Of a stretch of DNA of 64,000 bases, positions 22,921 to 31,801 are shown one piece after another (position 1 is the stretch's first letter; the number at the start of each line of letters is the position of its first letter). Made by a program: the position numbers and the translations under genes. Below the pieces are notes generated by a model. That model had not been told where the DNA came from. It saw only the letters and a list, made by a program, of their open reading frames with translations, and did no database searches. Source of the stretch: Pseudomonas botevensis. GTDB lineage: Bacteria > Pseudomonadota > Gammaproteobacteria > Pseudomonadales > Pseudomonadaceae. The stretch lies in assembly GCF_019145475.1 (NCBI RefSeq), contig NZ_JAHTKI010000001.1, positions 620,001-684,000 on the forward strand. Reading direction: 5' to 3'.

Positions 22921-22954
22921 CCGATGCCCGGTTGCGCAGGGCATCGGTTTTTTT
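22921..22954 (+). terminator. Intrinsic terminator of the unknown gene pair
   Basis: A 9-bp perfect stem CCGATGCCC/GGGCATCGG with a 9-nt loop is followed directly by seven T. It defines the two genes as a self-contained transcription unit. Confidence 0.9.
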
Positions 22955-23390
22955 GCGGGATGCAGCGGCGTCATTTTCAATTTATCCCCATAAGCGGTGG
23001 ATGGACGTGTGGATAACTTGTTCGCCAAACCCGGCAAGCCCCGTCCGTCATAGTCAAAATGGCGATTGCTCACATTTCGTACAGTTCTAAGAGCGTGCCT
23101 TGACTTCGAATCCTGCGCTGTCTTCACTGCAATGGCACAAGGACAGCCGTCACTTATCCACATCAGGTTCTGGGAGAACGCATGATGGATAGCCGCCCGC
23201 ACCGCCATCGCCCCTCGCCGCGCAAGCGCACGTTACGTCGCGCCACCAATCAGCGCGCTCGTCTGTAGCGCCGGATTTCCGCCCAAACCGTTTGCTGCCG
23301 CCGGTTCACACCGGAGGCCAGGTGCTCGTTCGCCCATTGATTGCAGGCAACCGCAGAGTTGCCCCATCAGCCTGAGAGAGGAACCCCCTC
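22955..23390. other. Gene-poor stretch with two more DnaA boxes
   Basis: Perfect DnaA boxes lie at 23008-23016 (TGTGGATAA, followed by CTTGTTCGCC as in the array repeats) and at 23154-23162 (TTATCCACA, opposite orientation). A TTTATCCCCATAA element is at 22981-22993. The remaining sequence includes a tiny basic ORF (23182-23268) and the ribosome site of the GMC gene. No long protein frame with credible coding character was found. Confidence 0.65.
23182..23268 (+). CDS. Possible 28-residue arginine-rich peptide
   Basis: A short frame begins with ATGATG, preceded by GGGAGA at suitable distance, and ends with TAG at 23268. It would encode a peptide with about nine arginines and several histidines (RPHRHRPSPRKRTLRRATNQ). 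Such a composition could suit a nucleic-acid-binding microprotein, but high-GC DNA also produces Arg-rich frames by chance. It lies 20 bp after a DnaA box and 122 bp before the GMC gene. Treated as a candidate only. Confidence 0.3.
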   Translation: MMDSRPHRHRPSPRKRTLRRATNQRARL

Positions 23391-26300
23391 ATGACACGGA
23401 TATCAACGCCTATCAGCGAGATCAAAGAACACTACGACGTGATCGTCATCGGCTCCGGGTACGGCGGTGGTATTGCCGCGTCGCGGTTGTCCCGGGCCGG
23501 GCGACGGGTGTGCCTGCTGGAGCGGGGCCGGGAGATCCAGCCCGGCGAATACCCCAACACCATGATCGCCGCCACCGAGGAATTGCAGGTGCATGACCCG
23601 GACGGCCATATCGGTTCACGCACCGGGCTGTTCGACCTGCACGTCAATGCCCAGCAGAACGTGGTGGTCGGCTGCGGCCTCGGCGGCACCTCGTTGATCA
23701 ATGCCAACGTTTCGCTGGAGCCGGAACCCGGTGTCTTCGACGACCCGCGCTGGCCGCTGGAAGTGCGCGAGCATCGCGACACGCTGCTCAGGGATGGCTA
23801 CGAACGGGCGCGGGAGATGCTCAAGCCCAATCCTTACCCGAGCAGCGCACCGAACCTGCCCAAACTCGACGCCAACAAAAAATCTGCGGATTTCCTCAAG
23901 CAAGGCGCGCATTTCTACAGGCCGCCGATCAATGTCACCTTCGACAAACTGCCGAACAACCTCAACCATGTCGGCGTCGAGCAACTGCCGTGCAACCACT
24001 GCGGCGACTGCGTCTCGGGCTGTAACAACAAGGCCAAGAACACCACCCTGATGAACTACCTGCCGGACGCCTGGAACCACGGCGCAGAGATTTTCTGCCA
24101 GGCCGAGGTGCGGCATCTGGAGCGCAGTGGCGATGGCTGGATCGTGCATTTCCAATACCTGGACAGCGGCCGCGAGAAGTTCTCGGCGCCGACCCTGTTC
24201 GTGAAGGCCGACATCGTCGTGGTGTCTGCCGGCACCCTCGGCTCTACTGAAATCCTCCTGCGCTCGCGGGACAAAGGCCTGGCGATGTCCGGCCAGCTCG
24301 GCGAGAACATGAGCGGCAACGGCGACATCCTCGGCTTCGGCCACAACTGCGAACAGACCATCAACGGCATCGGTTTTGGTGCGCATTCGGCCAAGGAACT
24401 GAGTCCGGTCGGCCCGTGCATCACCTCGATCATCGACATGCGCACCGAAGGCGACTGGCGCAGCCGCATGGTCATCGAAGAAGGCTCGATTCCCGGCGCC
24501 CTCGGCCGGCCGATGGTGCCGGCAATGGCCGGGTTTGCCGAACTGATCGGCAAGGCCACCGACACCAGCCTCGGCGGCAAGATCAAATACAAGGAGCGTG
24601 AAGTCGAAAGCTTCCTGCGCGGCCCGTATCACGGTGCGCTGCACGGCATGCAGACCTACCTGATCATGAGCCACGACAGCGGCAACGGGCGCATGCTGCT
24701 CGACAGCAAGGATCAGTTGCGCATCGACTGGCCGGGCGTCGGCGAGCAGGAGAACTTCAAACTCGGCAACGAGCGGCTGTACCAGAGCACCAAGGCCCTG
24801 GGCGGCGTCTGGGTGGAAAACCCGATCTGGACCAAACTGCTCAAGCACAGCATCGTCTCGGTGCATCCACTGGGCGGTTGCGTGATGGGCGAGGACGCCG
24901 CGCAAGGCGTGGTCAACCACAAGGGGCAGGTGTTCAGCGGAGCCAGCGGCACCGAGGTGTACACCGGTCTGTATGTGACCGACGGCGCAGTGATTCCAAC
25001 GTCGCTGGCAGTCAATCCGCTGTTGACCATCTCCGCCGTGAGCGAGCGCAACATGGGCCTGCTGGCCGCCGACCGGGGCTGGCACATCGACTACAGCCTG
25101 CCGTCGGCACCGCGCAAACCGGTGGCGCCGCCGACCCTCGGCGTGCAGTTCACCGAGACCATGAAGGGCTATTTCTCCCGGGCCTTCACCGCTGCGCAAA
25201 GTGACGATCTGAAGGTCTACGAGGCCGCCGCCAAACGCGGCGAGGCGGACAATTCGCCGATCGACTTCACCCTGACCATCACCGCCAATGACCTCAACCG
25301 GATGATCAAGGAGCCGGAACATGCCGCGACGATTGTCGGCACGGTCAACGCACCGATGCTCTCGCCGCAGCCGCTGACCGCCAGCAATGGCGTGTTCAAC
25401 CTGTTCGAGCAGTACGAGCAGCAAGTCGATACGCGGCACATGAAATACGACATGAAACTGACCGCCGAGGACGGCAACGACTACTACTTCAGTGCCTTCA
25501 AGACCGTGCCGGAAGACAACGGCGTGCTGAATATCTGGCACGACACCAGCACCCTCTACGTGACGCTGTATCGCGGGCCGGACAAGACCGGCGAGGTGAT
25601 CGGCTCCGGGGTGATGCACATCCTGCCCGCCGATTTCGCCAAGCAGATGACCACCATGAAAGTGCTCAACGCGCGCAACGAGCGTGAGCGCATTGAAGGC
25701 CTGGCGCGTTTCGGCAAGTTCTTCGCCGGGATTCTCTGGGAAAGCTACGGCGGGGTGTTTGCCGGCGACATTTACTTCAACCCGGACGCGCCGCCACGGT
25801 TGAAACGGCCGCTGGATGCGCCGCCGCCGAATGTGCATTTCTTCCCCACCGAGGATGGCGTCGAACTGCGTCTGACCCGCTATCAGGCCGGCAGCAAAGG
25901 GCCGGTGATGCTGGTCCATGGCCTGGGCGTGGGTTCGAACATCTTTTCCACCGACACCATCCATACCAACCTGCTGGAATTCCTCTGCAAGCATGAGTAC
26001 GACGTATGGCTGCTGGATTTCCGGGTGAGCATCCTGCTGCCGGCAAGCAAGAAGGAGTGGAACGGCGATCAGATCGCCCAGTACGACTTCAAGGCTGCCA
26101 TCGGGCAGATCCAGCAACAGACCGGCGCCAAAGACGTGCAATGCGTGGTGCATTGCTACGGCGCGACGACGTTCTTCATGTCGCTGCTGGCGGGGCTGCA
26201 AGGGGTGCGTTCGGTGGTCTGCTCGCAGATTGCCGCCGACACGGTGGTTGCCACCGCGACCGGTCTGAAGGCCGGCCTGCACCTGCCGGGCATGCTCGAC

Positions 26301-26843
26301 GCCATCGGCATCAAATCGATGACCGCTTACGCCGACAGCAAGGAAAACTGGTTCAACCGGCTCTACGACAAGGCCCTCAATGGCTATGCGCGGATCGAGG
26401 CCCAGGGCTACTGCACCAACCCGGTGTGCCACCGCATCACCTTCATGTACGCCTCGCTGTACCGCCACGACACCCTCAACGAAACCCTGCACGACAACCT
26501 GCACGAGCTGTTCGGCGAGTCGAACATCGAAACCTTCGAGCACCTGGCGCTGATCGTGCGCAAAGGGCATCTGGTGGATTTCAAGGGCAACGACGTGTAC
26601 ATGCCGCACTTCGACCGGTTGACCATGCCGATCTGCTTCATCAGCGGCGCGGAAAACCAGTGCTACCTGCCGGAAAGTACCCTCAAGACCTACCAGCGGG
26701 TCTGTGAAAAACACGGGCCGGAGCGCTACAGCCGGCATGTGGTGCCGGGCTATGGCCACATCGATTGCATGTTCGGCAAGAACGCGGTGGTCGATGTGTA
26801 TCCACTGATCCTTGAACACCTGGAGAAAACGGCCAACGGCTGA
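23391..26843 (+). CDS. GMC oxidoreductase fused to alpha/beta hydrolase
   Basis: This large fusion has 1150 residues. Residues 10-570 form a cholesterol-oxidase-like GMC flavoenzyme: FAD loop VIGSGYGGGIAASRL, the C-terminal HPLGGCVMG motif, and a four-cysteine insertion CNHCGDCVSGC (Cys201, 204, 207, 211) able to hold an Fe-S cluster. Residues 590-830 are a beta-rich domain I cannot name. Residues 835-1150 form an alpha/beta hydrolase with oxyanion segment LVHGLGVG (His843), nucleophile elbow VVHCYGA (Cys922 instead of Ser) and catalytic His1123 (GYGHID). No signal peptide is seen. GAGAGGA precedes the start. It heads an operon with a cytochrome c and a phosphoesterase. Substrate unknown; a sterol, lipid or long-chain alcohol is plausible. 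Confidence 0.88.
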   Translation: MTRISTPISEIKEHYDVIVIGSGYGGGIAASRLSRAGRRVCLLERGREIQPGEYPNTMIAATEELQVHDPDGHIGSRTGLFDLHVNAQQNVVVGCGLGGTSLINANVSLEPEPGVFDDPRWPLEVREHRDTLLRDGYERAREMLKPNPYPSSAPNLPKLDANKKSADFLKQGAHFYRPPINVTFDKLPNNLNHVGVEQLPCNHCGDCVSGCNNKAKNTTLMNYLPDAWNHGAEIFCQAEVRHLERSGDGWIVHFQYLDSGREKFSAPTLFVKADIVVVSAGTLGSTEILLRSRDKGLAMSGQLGENMSGNGDILGFGHNCEQTINGIGFGAHSAKELSPVGPCITSIIDMRTEGDWRSRMVIEEGSIPGALGRPMVPAMAGFAELIGKATDTSLGGKIKYKEREVESFLRGPYHGALHGMQTYLIMSHDSGNGRMLLDSKDQLRIDWPGVGEQENFKLGNERLYQSTKALGGVWVENPIWTKLLKHSIVSVHPLGGCVMGEDAAQGVVNHKGQVFSGASGTEVYTGLYVTDGAVIPTSLAVNPLLTISAVSERNMGLLAADRGWHIDYSLPSAPRKPVAPPTLGVQFTETMKGYFSRAFTAAQSDDLKVYEAAAKRGEADNSPIDFTLTITANDLNRMIKEPEHAATIVGTVNAPMLSPQPLTASNGVFNLFEQYEQQVDTRHMKYDMKLTAEDGNDYYFSAFKTVPEDNGVLNIWHDTSTLYVTLYRGPDKTGEVIGSGVMHILPADFAKQMTTMKVLNARNERERIEGLARFGKFFAGILWESYGGVFAGDIYFNPDAPPRLKRPLDAPPPNVHFFPTEDGVELRLTRYQAGSKGPVMLVHGLGVGSNIFSTDTIHTNLLEFLCKHEYDVWLLDFRVSILLPASKKEWNGDQIAQYDFKAAIGQIQQQTGAKDVQCVVHCYGATTFFMSLLAGLQGVRSVVCSQIAADTVVATATGLKAGLHLPGMLDAIGIKSMTAYADSKENWFNRLYDKALNGYARIEAQGYCTNPVCHRITFMYASLYRHDTLNETLHDNLHELFGESNIETFEHLALIVRKGHLVDFKGNDVYMPHFDRLTMPICFISGAENQCYLPESTLKTYQRVCEKHGPERYSRHVVPGYGHIDCMFGKNAVVDVYPLILEHLEKTANG

Positions 26844-26862
26844 CTTCAGACCGAGTCGACTG

Positions 26863-26935
26863 CTTCGCGAGCAAGTTCGCTCCCACAAGAGCACCGCATT
26901 CCAATGTGGGAGCGGGCTTGCTCGCGAAAGCGACA
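26863..26935. repeat. REPIN after the GMC gene
   Basis: Inverted REP cores (CGCGAGCAAGTTCGCTCCCA and GGGAGCGGGCTTGCTCGCG) surround a spacer of about 25 bp. It also creates a false in-frame N-terminal extension for the next gene. Confidence 0.85.
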
Positions 26936-26980
26936 GGTCTGGCGCTGCATCTCTGTGGTCTGCACAAGGAAATGGATGAT

Positions 26981-28849
26981 ATGGACAGCTATATCCGCTG
27001 GTTTCAACGCTTCATCTGGCTCGGCATTGCCATGAACATGGTGTTTGCGATCCCGGCGCTGTTTGCGCCGGGGTTGCTGACATCGGTGGTCGGCCTGCCG
27101 CCGCAACTCTCCGATCCGTGGCTGGAAAACGCCGGGATGCTGCTGGTGGGCATCAGCGTGTTCTACATGCCGTCGGGTTTCAACGCGCCGCGCTACGTGG
27201 TGCATTCCTGGCTCTGCGTCCTGACGCGGCTGATCGCCGTGGTGTTCTGGATCTACCTGATCAACACCAGCATCCAGGGTTCGGTGTTCGTGCCGATGCT
27301 CATGGGTGACCTGAGCTTTTTCCTGATCCTCGGCATCCTCCTGTACCTGGGCAACACCCCGGAAAACCGGCCGCTGGCGTTGCTGTGCAAGGGCTGGCGC
27401 GAGTGGAAGGCCGGTTGGGCGCGACGCTGGCAGAGCCACGGGTTCAAGGTCGGCACATTGGTCGTGGTGGCGGTGCTGGGGTTCATCGGTTACGAGACCT
27501 GGTATCAGATGCTGCGGGTGGTGCCGGAGCAGCAATACGCCTCCGACGAAGATCACTACAAATACGCCGCCATCGGCCTGGGCATCGAGGCGCGGATTCC
27601 GTATTACCTGTTCTCCGTGCTGCCGCAGATGTGCCCGGAAAAAATGCCCAAGCCCGGAGGCTGGGAAGTCTTCGGTTTCCTGTTCGAGAACGGCAACGAC
27701 CTGCCGATCGGCATGGCCAAGCGGCAGATCGGTTACCCGACCGTCGAGCCGAACTGCGCGCTGTGCCACACCGGTTCCTACCGGGCCAATGCCAGCGACG
27801 TGGCGACCAACGTGCCGAGCGCCCCGGCCAATACCCTGCAACTGCAAGCCTTCCAGTGGTTCGCCTACGATTGCGCCAGTGATCCGAAATTCACCACCGA
27901 TGCGCTGATGACGGCGATCAATGCCAAGTTTCAGCTGGGCTTCTTCGAACGCATCTACAACCGCTACCTGATCATGCCGATGGCCAAGACTGCGCTGCTC
28001 AAGCAGAAACAGGCCTACGCCTGGCAGAAACTGCGGCCGCCACAGGGGCCGGGGCGTACCGACACCTTCAACCCGACGAAAATGGTGGTGTTCGGCTTCC
28101 CGGATGACTCGACCATCGGCACCGTCGACCTGCCGCAAGTGTGGAACCAGAAACCCCGGGAATCGATGTACCTGCACTGGGACGGCAATAACAACAAGAT
28201 CCACGAACGCAACTACGCCGCCGCGATGGCCGTGGGCGCGACGCCGGAGTCGGTGCTGCCGCCAAGCTTCAATCGCGTGACCAACTGGCTGCTCGGCCAC
28301 AAGGCACCGGCCTGGCCGTGGGCGCTGGATCAGGCGAAAGTCGCGCAGGGCAAACCGATCTGGGAAGCCAACTGCGCCGGTTGCCATGACTTCGGTCGCA
28401 GCGACACCGGTCAGGTGACCACCCAAATCGACCAGTTAGGCACCGATCAGCACCGGCTGGATTCGTTCACCACCGGGCTGGTGGCGGCGTTCCACACCTT
28501 CAAGAAACCGCCGTTCGACTTCGGTGCCTACCGCAAGACCCAGAGCTACAGCAACACCCCCACCGATGGCGTCTGGCTGCGTGCGCCGTACCTGCACAAC
28601 GGTTCGGTGCCGACCCTGTGGGACTTGCTGCAACCGTCGGAAAAACGTCCGCAGGTGTTCATCACCGGCTCCGACATCTACGACCCGGTCAACGTCGGTT
28701 TCGTCACCAGCGGCGCCCAGGCCAAAGCCTCCGCCGACTTCAAGTACGACACGCGCCTGGAGGGCAATCACAACAGCGGTCACCTGTACGGCACGACGCT
28801 CTCCGACGTCGATAAACGCGCCCTGATCGAGTTCATGAAAACCCTGTGA
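26981..28849 (+). CDS. Membrane-anchored di-haem cytochrome c
   Basis: The 622-residue protein begins with several membrane helices in the first 170 residues (WLGIAMNMVFAIPALFAPGL, LIAVVFWIYLIN, LGDLSFFLILGILLYLGN-like segments, and VVVAVLGFIGY). Two c-type haem sites follow, CALCH (Cys259-His263) and CAGCH (Cys465-His469). The chosen ATG at 26981 has AAGGA about 10 bases upstream; the longer frame starts in a REP sequence and is an artefact. The cytochrome part should face the periplasm and could take electrons from the GMC enzyme or pass them to an oxidase. If the GMC protein is cytoplasmic, an intermediary is needed. The metallophosphoesterase gene follows 25 bp later. Confidence 0.85.
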   Translation: MDSYIRWFQRFIWLGIAMNMVFAIPALFAPGLLTSVVGLPPQLSDPWLENAGMLLVGISVFYMPSGFNAPRYVVHSWLCVLTRLIAVVFWIYLINTSIQGSVFVPMLMGDLSFFLILGILLYLGNTPENRPLALLCKGWREWKAGWARRWQSHGFKVGTLVVVAVLGFIGYETWYQMLRVVPEQQYASDEDHYKYAAIGLGIEARIPYYLFSVLPQMCPEKMPKPGGWEVFGFLFENGNDLPIGMAKRQIGYPTVEPNCALCHTGSYRANASDVATNVPSAPANTLQLQAFQWFAYDCASDPKFTTDALMTAINAKFQLGFFERIYNRYLIMPMAKTALLKQKQAYAWQKLRPPQGPGRTDTFNPTKMVVFGFPDDSTIGTVDLPQVWNQKPRESMYLHWDGNNNKIHERNYAAAMAVGATPESVLPPSFNRVTNWLLGHKAPAWPWALDQAKVAQGKPIWEANCAGCHDFGRSDTGQVTTQIDQLGTDQHRLDSFTTGLVAAFHTFKKPPFDFGAYRKTQSYSNTPTDGVWLRAPYLHNGSVPTLWDLLQPSEKRPQVFITGSDIYDPVNVGFVTSGAQAKASADFKYDTRLEGNHNSGHLYGTTLSDVDKRALIEFMKTL

Positions 28850-28874
28850 GCCCTTACGGATAGAGGATTACGCC

Positions 28875-30119
28875 ATGTCAGCGGTCGGTCATCTGAAACA
28901 CGAATACGACAAGGTCAAAGTACGTCTGCACGGCTTGCTCACGCGGGTGGAAATGGCCTGGATGAAGCTCATCAGCGATCTGGAGCCCAAGGAGTTCGAA
29001 GCGATCATCAAGTTGCTGCAGCGCGGGCACGATCAGGCGCAGTACGTGCTCAAGCACGGCGATCTGCCGGACGACGAACCGGGCGTGCCGTGGGAGCTGG
29101 CCCACGGCCTGTCGATCCTGCGCATCGGCAATGCCACGCCGCTGCCGCAGTCCACCGATCAGTTGCAGACCCGGGTGTTGAAGGACGGCACGTTGCTCGG
29201 TTGTCGCAAATGGGAGCTGCTGGATCTTTTGTGGAGCGAGGCCCTGCTCAAGTGGATCGAGAACCTGCGCCATCACGCGACCTTCGGCACCGACCCGGCG
29301 ATGGTGACGATGGCGCGCGACGTGACCCTGGCGATTGCCGGTGACTGGGGCACCGGACCGTTCAACAGTCACGCCCCGGCGGTGGCGGTGGCCAACCAGA
29401 TGCAACTGGCCAATGCCGACTTCACCATCCACCTGGGTGATGTGTATTACGCCGGCACCCATTCCCAGGAAGACACCGACATGGCCGGTTGGCCGATGGG
29501 CACCCACGGCTCGTTCACGCTCAATTCCAACCACGAGATGTACAGCGGCGCCCATGGTTACTTCAAGGAACTGGCGCACCGGTTTCCGGGGCAGCAGGGC
29601 ACCAGTTATTTCGCGATGGTCAATGACGACTGGCTGATCGTCGGGCTGGACACGGCGTACGCCTCGGACGTGATGAACCTGTACATGGACGGCACCCTGA
29701 ACAAACCGCAGATCGAGTGGATGAAGGCGCTGCCCAAACGCAAGAAGCTCATGGTGCTCAGCCATCACCAGGGCTTCGATATCACCGGGCACAACAAGAC
29801 CGCGCTGTATCAACCGGTGTGCGACGCCCTCGGCCGCGAGCCGGATTACTGGTACTGGGGGCATCTGCACAACGGCATCGTCTACGCGACGCAGGGCGGG
29901 TTGCATGCGCGGTGTGCCGGGCATGGTGCCATTCCCTACGGCACCACCAGCCAGTTGAACGGGCATTCGCGGGTGCTGTTTTCGGAAACGAAGAATGCGC
30001 AGGATCCGTCGTATCCGGATCGGGTGCTGAACGGCTACGCGAAAATCAGGCTGGTGGGGGAGGAGATTTTCGAGGAGTTCATCGGCGAGGATGGCAGCGT
30101 GCGCTGGTCATCCAGATGA
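28875..30119 (+). CDS. Calcineurin-like metallophosphoesterase
   Basis: The 414-residue protein shows all five metal-binding blocks of the calcineurin/purple-acid-phosphatase group: GDWGTG near residue 156, GDVYYAG near 190, SNHEMY near 218 (Ser replaces the usual Gly), SHHQ near 298 and WGHLHN near 330. The first 150 residues form a helical N-terminal domain (KVRLHGLLTRVEMAWMKLI) with no known motif. No signal peptide is evident. It is the third gene of the GMC/cytochrome operon, 25 bp after the cytochrome, and a REPIN closes the unit. The substrate could be a phosphomonoester or phosphodiester product of the same pathway, but this is only inferred. Confidence 0.85.
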   Translation: MSAVGHLKHEYDKVKVRLHGLLTRVEMAWMKLISDLEPKEFEAIIKLLQRGHDQAQYVLKHGDLPDDEPGVPWELAHGLSILRIGNATPLPQSTDQLQTRVLKDGTLLGCRKWELLDLLWSEALLKWIENLRHHATFGTDPAMVTMARDVTLAIAGDWGTGPFNSHAPAVAVANQMQLANADFTIHLGDVYYAGTHSQEDTDMAGWPMGTHGSFTLNSNHEMYSGAHGYFKELAHRFPGQQGTSYFAMVNDDWLIVGLDTAYASDVMNLYMDGTLNKPQIEWMKALPKRKKLMVLSHHQGFDITGHNKTALYQPVCDALGREPDYWYWGHLHNGIVYATQGGLHARCAGHGAIPYGTTSQLNGHSRVLFSETKNAQDPSYPDRVLNGYAKIRLVGEEIFEEFIGEDGSVRWSSR

Positions 30120-30142
30120 TGCAGTGAATGTGAGGGGCCTAT

Positions 30143-30216
30143 ACGCGGGCAAGCCCGCTCCCACAGTGGTCGGTGGTGTACACCGTACCCTGTGGGAGCG
30201 GGCTTGCCCGCGAAGC
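30143..30216. repeat. REPIN between metallophosphoesterase and gbcA
   Basis: Well-preserved inverted REP pair (CGCGGGCAAGCCCGCTCCCA and TGGGAGCGGGCTTGCCCGCG) between two convergent genes. Confidence 0.9.
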
Positions 30217-30224
30217 TGTTGCTT

Positions 30225-31520
30225 TTAGCCTTGCACCGGCACGCCTTTGAGATAAGGCGCCGGCTCGGCCCCGAGGTTGTTCAGCATCCGCTCGCTGTAC
30301 CAGTCGACGAAGTTGACCACGCCGAACTCATAAGTCTTGGAATACGGCCCTGGCTGGTAAGCGGTGGAGTTGATGCCGCGCTGGTTCTCTTCGGCCAGAC
30401 GACGGTCCTGGTCGTTGGTCGCGTCCCATACCTTGCGCATGCGCTCGACGTCGTAGTCCACGCCCTCGACCGCGTCCTTGTGGACCAGCCATTTGGTGGT
30501 GACCATGGTTTCCTGAGCGCTGATCGGCCACACGGTGAAGACGATGATGTGGTCGCCCATGCAGTGGTTCCACGAGTGCGGCAGGTGCAGGATGCGCATC
30601 GAACCCAGGTCCGGGTTCTTGATCCGGCCCATCAGTTTGGCGCAGCCCTGTTTGCCGTCCATGGTCATCGACACGGTGCCCTTGAGCAGCGGCATGCGCA
30701 CGATGCGGTTACGCAGGCCGAAGCTGGCGTGGGCGTAAGGGATTTTCTCGGCGTCCCAGGCAGCGGCGGAGGCGGCGACGTGATCCTTGAACGCCTGGTC
30801 GGCGCGCGGGTCGGTGACGTCGTCCCATTCCAGCAGGGTTTTCAGCAGTTCCGGGTGCGAACCGTTGCAGTGGTAGCACTCGCGGTTGTTTTCCAGCACC
30901 AGTTTCCAGTTGGCCTTTTCCATCAAGGTGGTGGTGATCGCCACCTTGGTGTTCTCCATGTCGTAAGGTTCCATGTAATGGTTCAGGGTCGACAGGAAGT
31001 CATCGATGGCCGGTGGGTTCTCCGCCAGGCTGATGAAGATGTAGCCACCGGCGGTCTTCACGTTCACCGGTTTGAGGCCGTACTGGTTCATGTCGAAGTC
31101 GGCGCCCATTTCGGTGCCGGCGAACAGCAGGCGACCGTCCAGTTCATAGGTCCACTGGTGGTAGTGGCAGACCAGTTTGGCGACCTTGCCCTTGTCGCTG
31201 GTACACAGACGCGAGCCACGGTGGCGGCAGACGTTGTGGAACGCATGCACCACGCCTTCGGCGCCGCGAATGACAATGATCGGGTTCTTGCCGATCTGCA
31301 GGGTCAGGTAGTTGCCCTTGGCCGGGATTTCGCAGGTCATGCCGGCGATCAACCACTCTTTCTGAAAGATCTCCTGCATGTCGATATCGAACAGCCGCTC
31401 GTCACTGTAGAACGGTTGCGGCAGCGAGAAGGTGCGCTCGCGCTCTTGCAGCATTTGTGCGGTGGCCTTGCGTGCGGGTTCCAGCGGATCGCCCAGGCTG
31501 ATTTTTGCGGTGACGTCCAT
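30225..31520 (-). CDS. gbcA: Glycine betaine monooxygenase, Rieske oxygenase subunit
   Basis: Oxidises glycine betaine to dimethylglycine and formaldehyde with electrons supplied by GbcB. The 431-residue protein carries the Rieske 2Fe-2S motif (CRHRG...CHYHQW, residues about 95-120) and a mononuclear iron site in the C-terminal domain (ENNRECYHCNGSHPE gives His-x4-His, with an Asp later). The ATG at 31520 is preceded by GAGGAA; an upstream in-frame ATG at 31541 lacks a ribosome site. Divergent from gbcB, as in P. aeruginosa (PA5410/PA5411). The 281-bp region between them carries likely GbdR sites. It is a key entry step of the pathway encoded here. Confidence 0.95.
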   Translation of the reverse strand: MDVTAKISLGDPLEPARKATAQMLQERERTFSLPQPFYSDERLFDIDMQEIFQKEWLIAGMTCEIPAKGNYLTLQIGKNPIIVIRGAEGVVHAFHNVCRHRGSRLCTSDKGKVAKLVCHYHQWTYELDGRLLFAGTEMGADFDMNQYGLKPVNVKTAGGYIFISLAENPPAIDDFLSTLNHYMEPYDMENTKVAITTTLMEKANWKLVLENNRECYHCNGSHPELLKTLLEWDDVTDPRADQAFKDHVAASAAAWDAEKIPYAHASFGLRNRIVRMPLLKGTVSMTMDGKQGCAKLMGRIKNPDLGSMRILHLPHSWNHCMGDHIIVFTVWPISAQETMVTTKWLVHKDAVEGVDYDVERMRKVWDATNDQDRRLAEENQRGINSTAYQPGPYSKTYEFGVVNFVDWYSERMLNNLGAEPAPYLKGVPVQG

Positions 31521-31701
31521 CGATGTATTCCTCAAGGCCATCTGCGTGGCCGCGAAAGTGGCTGATCAGGGTTGCTACGCAAGGTGTAAGGAAAGCGTTT
31601 TGTGTTGGGGCGAGTGTGGGGCCGGCGCCGGGCGGAACCTTATCCATGGGCGACATGGTGCAATCTGTTCCCGACGCGCAACCCCCGGTGGTTGGCGGCT
31701 G

Positions 31702-31731
31702 GTCGCGATAAGTATGTCAATGTCGCGGATA
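31702..31731. promoter_or_regulatory. Direct-repeat candidate GbdR site between gbcA and gbcB
   Basis: GTCGCGATA (31702-31710) and GTCGCGGATA (31722-31731) are direct repeats 20 bp apart. The second is part of a 10-mer repeated exactly upstream of the dgc operon, and both resemble the GTCG(C/T)ATCC core of the choX repeat. The position about 75-100 bp before gbcB suits an activator. Confidence 0.45.
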
Positions 31732-31801
31732 GGTAAACGGACGGTCTGCGCTATACGCAAAATCGCCGACATGAGGCCGGCAGTCGGCCGTGGAGAACAG
31801 C

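Noticed and set aside
26906..26980. N-terminal extension (MGAGLLAKATGLALHL) of the cytochrome c protein
   Set aside because: It is encoded by the REPIN; the proper start with a ribosome site is at 26981. Similar MGAGLLAK- and MGAGLPAK-type starts elsewhere have the same origin.
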